A stretch of DNA of 11,632 bases from DASRCB01 sp035653295 (GTDB lineage Bacteria; Acidobacteriota; Terriglobia; Bryobacterales; Bryobacteraceae), in the NCBI GenBank assembly GCA_035653295.1, contig DASRCB010000247.1, positions 1 through 11,632 on the forward strand, written 5' to 3'. The notes under the pieces were generated by a model, which was not told the DNA's origin, searched no databases, and was given only the letters and a program-made list of their open reading frames with translations. The position numbers and the translations under genes were made by a program. Below are positions 1 to 8,166 of the stretch, one piece after another. Positions within the stretch are counted from its first letter, which is position 1, and each line of letters opens with the position of its first letter.

Positions 1-1351
<1,351 letters not shown>

Positions 1352-1357
1352 ATTCGA

Positions 1358-4300
1358 CTACTCCTTCGTGATCGTCTCGTCCAGGTTGAGGATCGTGCTC
1401 GCCACCGTCGTCCAGGCCGCGAGTTCCGCCGGCTTGAGCCCCGAATCGGGCTTCGATTCACCCACCGCGATGAGCTTCGCCGCCTCGTCCGGATGCGCGC
1501 GGTAAGTCGCCGCTTCCTTCTCTTCGAGCGAACGCAGCATCCGCACTTCGCGGGCGGTGGGCTCGCGCGACGTAGCAAGCCGGAACGCGAGCTCGATGCG
1601 GCGCGCCGGATTTTGCGGCGCCTCGCGCAAGGTTCGCGCGGCGAGCGCGCGGGCGGCTTCGATGTAGGTCGGATCGTTCAGCAGCACCAGCGCCTGAAGC
1701 GGTGTGTTGGTCACGCCGCGGCGCGCAATACACTTCTCGCGATCCGGCGCGTCGAACGTGATCAGCGCCGGCGGCGGGCTGCTGCGCTTCCAGAAGGTGT
1801 ACATGGTGCGGCGGTACAAGTCGTCCCCGTGGCTCTGAACGAAGGTCTGCGCGGAGAAGCCGTCGCCGAATGAGACCTCTTCCCACAGCCCCTTCGGCTG
1901 GTAGGGGAACACGCTCGGACCGCCGACTCGCTCCTTCAGCAGCCCCGCCGCGGCAAGCGCGTTATCACGAACCATCTCCGCGGGCAGCCGGAATCGCGGG
2001 CCTCGCGCCAGCAGCCGATTCTCCGGGTCCTTCTCCAGCAGCGCGGGACTCACTTCGGAGGATTGCCGATAGGTCGCGCTCGTAACGATCAGCCGCTGCA
2101 TCGCGCGCACATCCCAGCCGCTGCGAATGAACTCCGTCGCCAGCCAGTCCAGCAGCTCCGGATGCGTCGGCGGATCGCCCTGCGAGCCGAAATCCTGCGG
2201 CGTCTTCACGATCCCGTTGCCGAAGTACATCTGCCAGAAGCGATTCACGGCCACGCGCGCCGTCAGCGGATGCGACGGATTCACCAGCCAGCGCGCCAGC
2301 GTCAGGCGATTGGCGGGCGCCTCCTTCGGCAGCTGTGGCAGGATCGACGGCACGCCCGGCGTCACCACTTCGCCGCGATTGCGGTAGTCGCCGCGGCCGA
2401 GAATGGCCGTCTCGCGCGGCTTTTCCATTTCCGCCATCACCATGGTCGTGGGGACAACCTTCAGAAGCTCATCCTTCTGCTTTTTGAGGGACTTCAGTTC
2501 GGTCCAGCAGGTGCGGTACGGCTCCGGCGCTTCGTTGCTCAGGTAGTAATCGCGCAGCGCCGACTTCTCGTCTTTGGTGCGGTTCGACGGCAGCTTCGCC
2601 AGGACGGCGCGCAGCGGCTCGTCTTTGGCGAGGGTTTCGATCTCCGCCGCTTTCAGCGTGCGCGAGTACAGCCGCAGATCGTCGATCTGCCCCCGGAATC
2701 GCGGACCGAACTGCGCGTCACCGATTTCCAGCGGCGCATCGTTGGCGGCCGGACCAGAGAGCGTATCGTGCAGCACGTCAGCCTGAGCCCGCTGCCCGTC
2801 AATCCAGACTTCCAGCCCGGCCGCTTTGCCGGACCCGTCATAATTAATCGTCAGCTGATAAAAATCGCCGGCAATCAGCCGATTCCGCGCTCCCAGTTCG
2901 ATCGCCGCGCCATCCTTGCCGCCCAGCCGCACGAACACACGAGGGCTGCGCTGCTGTATATCGGTGAGGACGTAGTCGTCGAGATAAATCTCGAACCCGC
3001 GACCCTCCGCCGTCAGCTTCGTGAACACTGGGTTGCGCCGCGCGCCTTCCGGCGCCAGCCACATGGACAAGGAAAACGGCTTGTCCCCGCCCACTCCGAG
3101 GTTCCCGAAGCTCACCTGCGTCTGGCCGTCGAATCCCGCCGATTTGCCGGCCTTGCCGTCCTCCCACGAGGGATCGCCCTTCAGGATGCGTCCATGCCGG
3201 TAATTGCCGGTGATGTCGGCAAGGCTGCCGTCCATCTCATACCAGGCGATCAGCGAATCGCGCGGGCCTTCCTTCAGGGTCGGCAGCTTCTCCGGCTCCC
3301 ACTTCGCCTGAAGATCGTTGACGATTTTATCCGGCAGCCCTTCGTTGTGCTGTTTGATCGCCGCTTCGATGCGATCGAGCGCGGCCTTCTGCTCGGGTGA
3401 AGGCAGGCGCAGAATCGGCTTGGCGTTACCGCGTCGGCCGTCCAGCCCTTCCTCATCGATGGTGTTGAAAAAGGCGTAGAACCGGTAGAAATCCTTTTGG
3501 CTGATGGGATCGTATTTGTGGTCGTGGCAGCGGGCGCACCCGAGGGTGAGGCCCAGCCATGTCGCTGAGGTGGCCTCCACGCGATCCACCACATATTCGT
3601 TCTGATATTCCTCCGGGATCGCGCCGCCCTCGAAATTGATCATGTGGTTGCGGTTAAACCCGGTGGCCACCAGCTGCGCCGTAGTGGGATGCGGGAGCAG
3701 ATCGCCGGCCAGTTGCTCGACCGTGAACCGGTCGTACGGCATGTTGCGATTAAAGGCGTCGATCACCCAGTCGCGCCAGTGCCACATCTCGCGATGACTG
3801 TCGATGTGGTAACCGTGCGTGTCCGCGTAGCGAGCCAGGTCCAGCCACCCAAGGGCCATGCGCTCGCCATAGCGAGGCGAGTGCAGCAGGCGATCGACAA
3901 CCTTCTCGTACGCGTCTGCGCTTTTATCCGCTGTGAAGGCGTCCACTTCCGCCGGCGTGGGCGGCAGCCCGGTCAGGTCGAAGCTGAGCCGGCGGATCAG
4001 GGTCACGCGATCCGCTTCCGGAGACGGTTTCAACCCCTCGGCATCGAGCTTCGCCAGCACGAACGCGTCAATCGGATTCCGCACCCACGACGGATTCGAA
4101 ACCTTCGGCGTGTCCGGCCGTTTCGGCGGGATGTAAGCCCAGTGCGTCTCCCATTTCGCGCCCTGATCGATCCAGCGGCGGATGAGATCGATCTGCTCGG
4201 GAGTCAGCGTAATCCCGGAATAGGGCGGGGGCATGCGACGGGCGGGCTTGTCGGCGCTGACGCGCTCGTACATGCGGCTGTGCGCCGAGTCGCCGGGGGT

Positions 4301-4522
4301 GATGACTCGATACCCGCCACGGTCGTCGAACGCGCCTCCGTCCTTCGTATCGAAGCGCAGGAAAGCCATGCGGTGCTTGTCATCCGGCCCGTGGCAGGTG
4401 AAGCACTTGTCTGAAAGAAGCGGCCGGATTTGACGATCGAAATCGACGCGCGCCGGAGGCGCCGTCGCTTCGAGCATCTGCGCGCCGGCGAGCACGGCGA
4501 GGCAGAGATAGAGCGACTTCAC
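1358..4522 (-). CDS. Secreted PSCyt1-PSCyt2 (DUF1549)-LamG-PSD1 (DUF1553) multidomain protein
   Basis: This 1054-residue protein starts at GTG (4522-4520), directly before a signal peptide (about residues 1-20), so it should act outside the cytoplasm. In order it shows a planctomycete-type cytochrome C domain (PSCyt1) with heme motif CFTCH at 40-44; a PSCyt2/DUF1549 domain (about 147-350) with a second CxxCH, CARCH, at 329-333; a concanavalin/LamG-like jelly roll (about 415-635, from SLIAWYEMDG); and a PSD1/DUF1553 domain (about 730-1000, with NRFWQMYFG). Such proteins are encoded beside DUF1501 proteins and are thought to work on complex polysaccharides, but their reaction is not established. 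The two CxxCH motifs suggest covalent heme, and the LamG domain suggests carbohydrate binding; both are inferences. It stops at TAG 6 bases before the DUF1501 start. No clear Shine-Dalgarno precedes the GTG. Confidence 0.92.
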   Translation of the reverse strand: MKSLYLCLAVLAGAQMLEATAPPARVDFDRQIRPLLSDKCFTCHGPDDKHRMAFLRFDTKDGGAFDDRGGYRVITPGDSAHSRMYERVSADKPARRMPPPYSGITLTPEQIDLIRRWIDQGAKWETHWAYIPPKRPDTPKVSNPSWVRNPIDAFVLAKLDAEGLKPSPEADRVTLIRRLSFDLTGLPPTPAEVDAFTADKSADAYEKVVDRLLHSPRYGERMALGWLDLARYADTHGYHIDSHREMWHWRDWVIDAFNRNMPYDRFTVEQLAGDLLPHPTTAQLVATGFNRNHMINFEGGAIPEEYQNEYVVDRVEATSATWLGLTLGCARCHDHKYDPISQKDFYRFYAFFNTIDEEGLDGRRGNAKPILRLPSPEQKAALDRIEAAIKQHNEGLPDKIVNDLQAKWEPEKLPTLKEGPRDSLIAWYEMDGSLADITGNYRHGRILKGDPSWEDGKAGKSAGFDGQTQVSFGNLGVGGDKPFSLSMWLAPEGARRNPVFTKLTAEGRGFEIYLDDYVLTDIQQRSPRVFVRLGGKDGAAIELGARNRLIAGDFYQLTINYDGSGKAAGLEVWIDGQRAQADVLHDTLSGPAANDAPLEIGDAQFGPRFRGQIDDLRLYSRTLKAAEIETLAKDEPLRAVLAKLPSNRTKDEKSALRDYYLSNEAPEPYRTCWTELKSLKKQKDELLKVVPTTMVMAEMEKPRETAILGRGDYRNRGEVVTPGVPSILPQLPKEAPANRLTLARWLVNPSHPLTARVAVNRFWQMYFGNGIVKTPQDFGSQGDPPTHPELLDWLATEFIRSGWDVRAMQRLIVTSATYRQSSEVSPALLEKDPENRLLARGPRFRLPAEMVRDNALAAAGLLKERVGGPSVFPYQPKGLWEEVSFGDGFSAQTFVQSHGDDLYRRTMYTFWKRSSPPPALITFDAPDREKCIARRGVTNTPLQALVLLNDPTYIEAARALAARTLREAPQNPARRIELAFRLATSREPTAREVRMLRSLEEKEAATYRAHPDEAAKLIAVGESKPDSGLKPAELAAWTTVASTILNLDETITKE
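1361..1366 (-). promoter_or_regulatory. Shine-Dalgarno site of the DUF1501 gene inside the end of the preceding gene
   Basis: AAGGAG on the minus strand lies 9 bases before the ATG at 1351. It forms the last two sense codons (Lys-Glu) of the upstream PSD1-type gene, so the upstream stop codon falls between the ribosome binding site and the next start. This arrangement fixes the start choice and suggests translational coupling of the pair. Confidence 0.75.
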
Positions 4523-4552
4523 GGTCTCTGCCAGTCTACTATGTTTAGGCTG

Positions 4553-4978
4553 TCAGCAGGGATGAGCGTGCTTCAACTCGCGCTGCAAACGCCGCGCGGC
4601 GCGCTCGCTGATCAGATTGGCGACATCCTCCAGCAGCCCGGGGACGTCTTCAGGCTCGATCAGCACCTCGGGCTCGCCGGTCGGCGACGATTCGTGATAG
4701 CTGGCCACCAGCGCGGTTGCGGGCTTGTAGTCCATCATACGCGCGTGCGCCAGAACTTTGAGCCCCGCCTCAGGCGACTCCATCTGCATGTCGCTGAGCA
4801 CCAGCTCGTACACGCTCTCGTCCATTTTGCCCACGGCCTCGGCCGCCGATGCCGCCGAATCAACGTGATAGCCACCAGCTTCAAGGACCGTCTGGAGCGT
4901 CAGTCGGGCTGCCGGATCGTCGTCCACCAGCAGGACCCTTGCGACTTCGAACGCTCCGCCGTTGTCCCGAGTCTTCAT
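4553..4978 (-). CDS. Single-domain response regulator (CheY-like receiver) with an atypical Lys-to-Glu site
   Basis: This 141-residue protein consists almost entirely of a receiver domain (about residues 13-125). The acidic triad region is DDD at 19-21, and the expected phospho-acceptor is Asp63 in LVLSDMQM. No DNA-binding or enzymatic output domain follows, only a short basic helix (about 125-141) ending in HAHPC. The position after beta-strand 5 that is normally Lys (a KP pair) appears to be Glu108 (IEP). In canonical receivers that Lys contacts the phosphoryl group, so signalling may differ; this comes from an alignment by eye. The ATG at 4978 has GAGG just upstream at short spacing. It ends 30 bases before the secreted PSD1-type gene on the same strand and may share a transcript, but no histidine kinase gene is present in the window. 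Confidence 0.85.
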   Translation of the reverse strand: MKTRDNGGAFEVARVLLVDDDPAARLTLQTVLEAGGYHVDSAASAAEAVGKMDESVYELVLSDMQMESPEAGLKVLAHARMMDYKPATALVASYHESSPTGEPEVLIEPEDVPGLLEDVANLISERAARRLQRELKHAHPC

Positions 4979-5165
4979 GGCCTCATCTAGATATTAATCG
5001 AAGGTCGCGATTATTCGACCTGCGATTTTTCGGCCATCGCCCGAATCGAGCTCTATAACGGTAAGTGCTTGGTACTAAATGGTAAAACGATCGCAGCGCT
5101 TGCCCGGCCGGGCAGTAAGTGTAGGAAATCTAACACATGTAGTACGCGTGCGACGCAGGCGCTCG
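4979..5165. other. Intergenic region between the response regulator and the sulfur-transfer operon
   Basis: This 187-base gap lies upstream of the response-regulator gene and downstream of the moeZ-like gene, both on the minus strand. It is more AT-rich than its neighbours, as expected for a promoter region. It contains an AGGTCG/CGACCT inverted repeat (5002-5007 and 5016-5021) with a short T-run after it on the plus strand, and a perfect 14-base palindrome (5101-5114). I could not assign a convincing -35/-10 pair, a tRNA or a riboswitch. Confidence 0.5.
5101..5114. repeat. Perfect 14-base GC-rich palindrome downstream of the moeZ-like gene
   Basis: TGCCCGGCCGGGCA is identical to its reverse complement. 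It lies about 50 bases past the stop of the moeZ-like gene. As RNA from the operon strand it could fold as a 5-bp stem with a GGCC loop, and a TTTT run follows only about 14 bases later. It may be a weak terminator or a dimeric protein-binding site; neither is proven. Confidence 0.35.
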
Positions 5166-6608
5166 CTAATACTTCGGAACGGTCGGATCCACCTTATCGC
5201 TCCACGCCAGGATCCCACCCTTGAGATTGCGGGCCTTCTTGAACCCGGCCTGCTTCAGGAAGTCCACCGCCTTCGCGCTGCGCGCGCCGCTCTTGCAGTG
5301 CGCCACGATCTCCGCTTCGGGATCCAGTTCGCCGACCCGCTTCGGAAGCTCACCCAGTGGAATCAGCTTCGACCCCGGAATACGGCAGATCTGGAACTCG
5401 TGCGGCTCGCGGACATCGATCAGCGCGAAGTCGTCGCCCCGATCCTGCTTCGCCTTCAGTTCCGCCGGCTCGATGTCGCCCGTCGCGGCCGCGGGTTGCT
5501 CCGCCGCAGGCTTGGGAACGCCGCAAAACTGCTGGTAGTCGATCAGCTTCGTCACCGTCGGATGATCGCCGCAAACCGGGCACTCCGGATTCCGCCGGAT
5601 CTTCAGCTCGCGGAAGCGCATGGCCAGCGCATCGTACAGCATCAGCCTGCCTACCAGCGGCTCGCCGATCCCCAGAATCAGCTTCACCGCTTCCGTGGCC
5701 TGAATCAGTCCGATCGTTCCAGGCAGAATGCCCAGCACGCCTCCCTCGGCGCAGCTCGGAACCAGCCCCGGAGGTGGCGGCTCGGGGTACAGGCACCGGT
5801 AGCACGGGCCGCCTTCATAAGCGAAGACAGTGGCCTGACCTTCGAACCGGAATATCGACCCGTACACGTTCGGCTTTTTCAGCATCACGCACGCGTCGTT
5901 CACCAGGTAACGCGTGGGAAAGTTGTCCGTCCCGTCGATGACCAGGTCGTAGTCCTTCAGAATGTCCAGCGCGTTCTCGCTCGACAGCGCGGTCTCGAAC
6001 CGGTCGATGCGCACGTGCGGATTGATGTCCTGCATCGACTCCGCCGCCGAGTCCAGCTTCTTGCGGCCGACGTCTTTGGTCCCGTGAATCACCTGCCGCT
6101 GCAGGTTCGTGAAGTCCACCACGTCGAAGTCGACGATGCCGATCCGCCCGATACCCGCGGCGGCCAGATACAGGCCCAGCGGCGCCCCAAGGCCACCCGC
6201 GCCCACCAGCAGCACACTGGCCTGCTTCAGCTTCAGCTGCCCCTCCATCCCGACCTCGGGAATGATCAGGTGGCGGCTGTAGCGCAGGATCTCGTCCTTG
6301 GAAAGCTCCGCGGCGGGTGCTTCGGCGAGGCTCGTCGCGCCGCCGGCGATGCTGGGCACGATCGAAACCGTATCGCCGTCCTTCAGCGCGGTCGCGTCCT
6401 TATTGAGATAGCGAATGTCTTCGTCATTTACGTACACGTTGACGAAGCTGCGCAGCCGCCCGTCGTCGGTGTACAGATGTTTCTTCAGGTCGCCGTACCG
6501 GGACGTGAGCGCGCCCAGCGCTTCACCGACGGTCGCCCCCGGCAGTTCGACCGTGCTCTGCCTGTCGGCATACTGCCGCAGAGCGGTTGGAATCAGAATC
6601 TTGGCCAT
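5166..6608 (-). CDS. moeZ: CysO/MoaD-like sulfur carrier - MoeB/ThiF E1-like enzyme - rhodanese fusion (MoeZ-type)
   Basis: This 480-residue cytoplasmic protein has three parts. Residues 1-90 are a ubiquitin-fold MoaD/CysO-like carrier ending in IAGG (Gly89-Gly90). Residues about 101-355 are an E1-like adenylating domain with nucleotide-binding GAGGLG (136-141), zinc cysteines CYRC (269-272) and CPVC (343-346), and SCAEGG, whose Cys286 matches the conserved cysteine of MOCS3/Uba4. Residues about 375-476 are a rhodanese domain with active-site loop CKSGAR starting at Cys438. Known MoeZ/MoeB-rhodanese enzymes adenylate the carrier's C-terminal Gly and convert it to a thiocarboxylate. Here the carrier's Gly-Gly is internal, followed by an Ala/Glu-rich linker, so it cannot be a C-terminus unless cleaved. 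The ATG lies 10 bases after the peptidase gene stop in an AT-rich gap with no Shine-Dalgarno, suggesting reinitiation. It is last in the cysM operon. Confidence 0.93.
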   Translation of the reverse strand: MAKILIPTALRQYADRQSTVELPGATVGEALGALTSRYGDLKKHLYTDDGRLRSFVNVYVNDEDIRYLNKDATALKDGDTVSIVPSIAGGATSLAEAPAAELSKDEILRYSRHLIIPEVGMEGQLKLKQASVLLVGAGGLGAPLGLYLAAAGIGRIGIVDFDVVDFTNLQRQVIHGTKDVGRKKLDSAAESMQDINPHVRIDRFETALSSENALDILKDYDLVIDGTDNFPTRYLVNDACVMLKKPNVYGSIFRFEGQATVFAYEGGPCYRCLYPEPPPPGLVPSCAEGGVLGILPGTIGLIQATEAVKLILGIGEPLVGRLMLYDALAMRFRELKIRRNPECPVCGDHPTVTKLIDYQQFCGVPKPAAEQPAAATGDIEPAELKAKQDRGDDFALIDVREPHEFQICRIPGSKLIPLGELPKRVGELDPEAEIVAHCKSGARSAKAVDFLKQAGFKKARNLKGGILAWSDKVDPTVPKY

Positions 6609-6618
6609 AAATTTATTG

Positions 6619-7056
6619 TCAACGCGCGGCTTGCGCCGCGGGGATCCTGAGCTCTTCCCGATCCGCGTGTGTCTGCTCCGCGTTCGGCAGAAAGCTGTTG
6701 GCGTGATCGAAGCGCCCCCCGCGGATCGAAAGCACCACGAACGAATACCACGGGCAGGAGTTCTTCAGATCCGTCTCGGAAAAATACGCGTCGCAGTCCG
6801 GATGCGAATGAAAAATGCCGATCAGATCCATCCCCTGGCGGCGCGCCTCGCGGTCGGCGTTGAGCAGGTCCTCAGGCCGCAGCTCATATCGCGCCGCCTG
6901 CGAGCCTTCGAACGCGTTCTCCAGCTTCACCGCTGCCCGGACCGTCTTCCTGTCGCCGTCGATGTCGCCCAGCATGGCCCCGCAGCACTCGTTGGGGAAA
7001 GTCGCCTCCGCATGGGCCACCATCACATCCCACGCGTCTTTCTCGATCTGAATCAT
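6619..7056 (-). CDS. mec: JAMM/MPN+ (M67) metallopeptidase, Mec+-like
   Basis: This 145-residue protein is a minimal JAMM zinc peptidase. The full motif is visible: Glu23 in NECCG, then His83-Ser-His85, seven residues, Ser93, two residues, Asp96. In actinobacteria the homologous Mec+ peptidase, encoded with CysO and CysM, hydrolyses the CysO-cysteine adduct to release cysteine and regenerate the carrier. The same role is likely here because cysM lies immediately upstream and the carrier-E1 fusion immediately downstream. It might also cut the fused carrier after Gly90, which is an inference. Its ATG overlaps the cysM stop as ATGA (7053-7056), a sign of translational coupling, with an AAGGGG-like purine stretch just before it. 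The C-terminal 20 or so residues are charged and Ala-rich and look unstructured. Confidence 0.92.
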   Translation of the reverse strand: MIQIEKDAWDVMVAHAEATFPNECCGAMLGDIDGDRKTVRAAVKLENAFEGSQAARYELRPEDLLNADREARRQGMDLIGIFHSHPDCDAYFSETDLKNSCPWYSFVVLSIRGGRFDHANSFLPNAEQTHADREELRIPAAQAAR

Positions 7057-8006
7057 TCCCCTTCGTCCCAGAATGGCTCGCTGAGGTACTTGTCGGCGTT
7101 ATCGCAAAGCACCGTGACGATGACGCCCTGCTCCCCGCGCTCCACCAACTCGCACGCTACGGTGCGAGCCGCGGTGACGTTCGCGCCCGACGAGATCCCC
7201 ACCAGAATGCCTTCTTCGCGCGCGATGCGCCGCACCATGGCGTAAGCGTCCTCGGTCTCGATCCAGATGTTCTCGTCCGCCAGCGAGCGGTCGTAGATGC
7301 CCGGAACGATCGCCGTGGGCATGTGCTTGAGCCCTTCCAGGCCGTGAAATCCGGAGGAGGGTTGCGCCGAGATACAGCGCACCCCAGGCACGTCGCGCTT
7401 CAGCCGTCGCGAAACGCCGGTGAACGTCCCGCTGGTGCCCATCGAAGTCACGAAGTGGGTGATGCGTCCGCCGGTCTGTTCGATGATCTCCGGGCCGGTG
7501 GTCTCGAAATGCGCCTTCCAGTTGGCCGCGTTGTTGTACTGGTCGGGGTAGAAGTAAAGGTCGGGATCGGCTTCGTACACCTTGCGGCACTTGAGAATCG
7601 CCCCATCGGAGCCTTCCGCCGGATCCGTGAAAATGATCTCGGCCCCATACGCCTTGAGCATGCGTTTGCGCTCTTCCGAGGCGTTCTGCGGCAGGCACAG
7701 TCGCACCCGGTATCCGCGCGCGGCGCCGATCATCGCATAAGCCAGCCCTGTGTTCCCGCTGGTGGCGTCAAGAATGATGCGCCCCGGCTTCAGGCGGCCG
7801 CTCCGCTCCCCATCCACGATCATGTTCAGCGCGGCGCGGTCCTTCACCGATCCACCGGGGTTGAAGAACTCAGCTTTGCCGTAGATCTCGATGCCGGGCA
7901 GGTCCGCGGTTATCTTCTCCAGCCGGATCAACGGCGTATTGCCGATCTGGTCAAGCAGTCCGGTCGCGTTCAGGCGATGTAAAGCGGGGAGGGGCGCCAG
8001 GGGCAT
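7053..8006 (-). CDS. cysM: PLP-dependent cysteine synthase, CysM-like
   Basis: This 317-residue protein has the normal length of the family and all its landmarks: IGNTPLIRL near 21-29, the PLP lysine Lys55 in GGSVKDRA, the substrate loop TSGNTG (82-87), the phosphate-binding GTSGTFTG, and a C-terminal ISSGAN. It makes cysteine from an activated serine and a sulfur donor in the cytoplasm. The operon (JAMM peptidase and carrier/E1/rhodanese fusion) points to use of a protein thiocarboxylate rather than free sulfide, as in mycobacterial CysM, which uses O-phosphoserine. The acceptor here is not settled by sequence: where mycobacterial CysM has an Arg in ALRNM, this protein seems to have Lys in GLKHM. 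No serine acetyltransferase gene is in the window. It is the first gene of the operon; GAAG lies a few bases before the ATG. Confidence 0.92.
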   Translation of the reverse strand: MPLAPLPALHRLNATGLLDQIGNTPLIRLEKITADLPGIEIYGKAEFFNPGGSVKDRAALNMIVDGERSGRLKPGRIILDATSGNTGLAYAMIGAARGYRVRLCLPQNASEERKRMLKAYGAEIIFTDPAEGSDGAILKCRKVYEADPDLYFYPDQYNNAANWKAHFETTGPEIIEQTGGRITHFVTSMGTSGTFTGVSRRLKRDVPGVRCISAQPSSGFHGLEGLKHMPTAIVPGIYDRSLADENIWIETEDAYAMVRRIAREEGILVGISSGANVTAARTVACELVERGEQGVIVTVLCDNADKYLSEPFWDEGE

Positions 8007-8166
8007 GTTCTTCGAGGATACTACTCTTTTCCTGTCAACAAAGGGGCGATTGAGCCGTCTGTTACTTGGATGCGGACGCCAGTGCGGCGGTCGCGACCCT
8101 TTGCCCTCTCGGGGATTTGGGGGAAGGGGATTTGGGGGCTTTCGAACTCAATGGCTCAAAAGTACA
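8007..8166. other. Divergent intergenic region between cysM and the PAS gene
   Basis: This 160-base region must hold the promoters of the minus-strand cysM operon and probably of the plus-strand PAS gene. It contains the G-rich repeat at 8111-8138. A TTGACA-like hexamer occurs on the minus strand near cysM, but its spacing to a TAGTAT hexamer is far too short for a standard promoter. I see no conserved riboswitch or T-box pattern. Confidence 0.5.
8111..8138 (+). repeat. Tandem G-rich 13-mer, G-quadruplex-type motif
   Basis: GGGGATTTGGGGG occurs twice, separated by AA. The result is four G-tracts of 4, 5, 4 and 5 bases with loops of 4, 2 and 4 bases, which fits an intramolecular G-quadruplex with four tetrads. 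It ends 28 bases before the PAS gene ATG and lies on that gene's coding strand, so it could be in its promoter or 5' leader. Confidence 0.8.

Noticed and set aside
2063..3400. Long plus-strand open frames opposite the PSD1-type gene
   Set aside because: They are high-GC antisense shadows rich in Arg, His and Leu with no domain resemblance.
5002..5030. AGGTCG/CGACCT inverted repeat with a T-run as an intrinsic terminator
   Set aside because: It points along the plus strand, where no gene lies upstream to be terminated, and the stem is only 6 bp.
5079..6650. 523-residue plus-strand frame opposite the moeZ-like gene
   Set aside because: The minus-strand frame has complete catalytic motifs of three domains; the plus frame has none and is an artefact of codon bias.
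8010..8040. TTGACA and TAGTAT hexamers upstream of cysM as a sigma70 promoter
   Set aside because: The spacing is only 9 bases, far below the usual 16-18, so I did not call a promoter.
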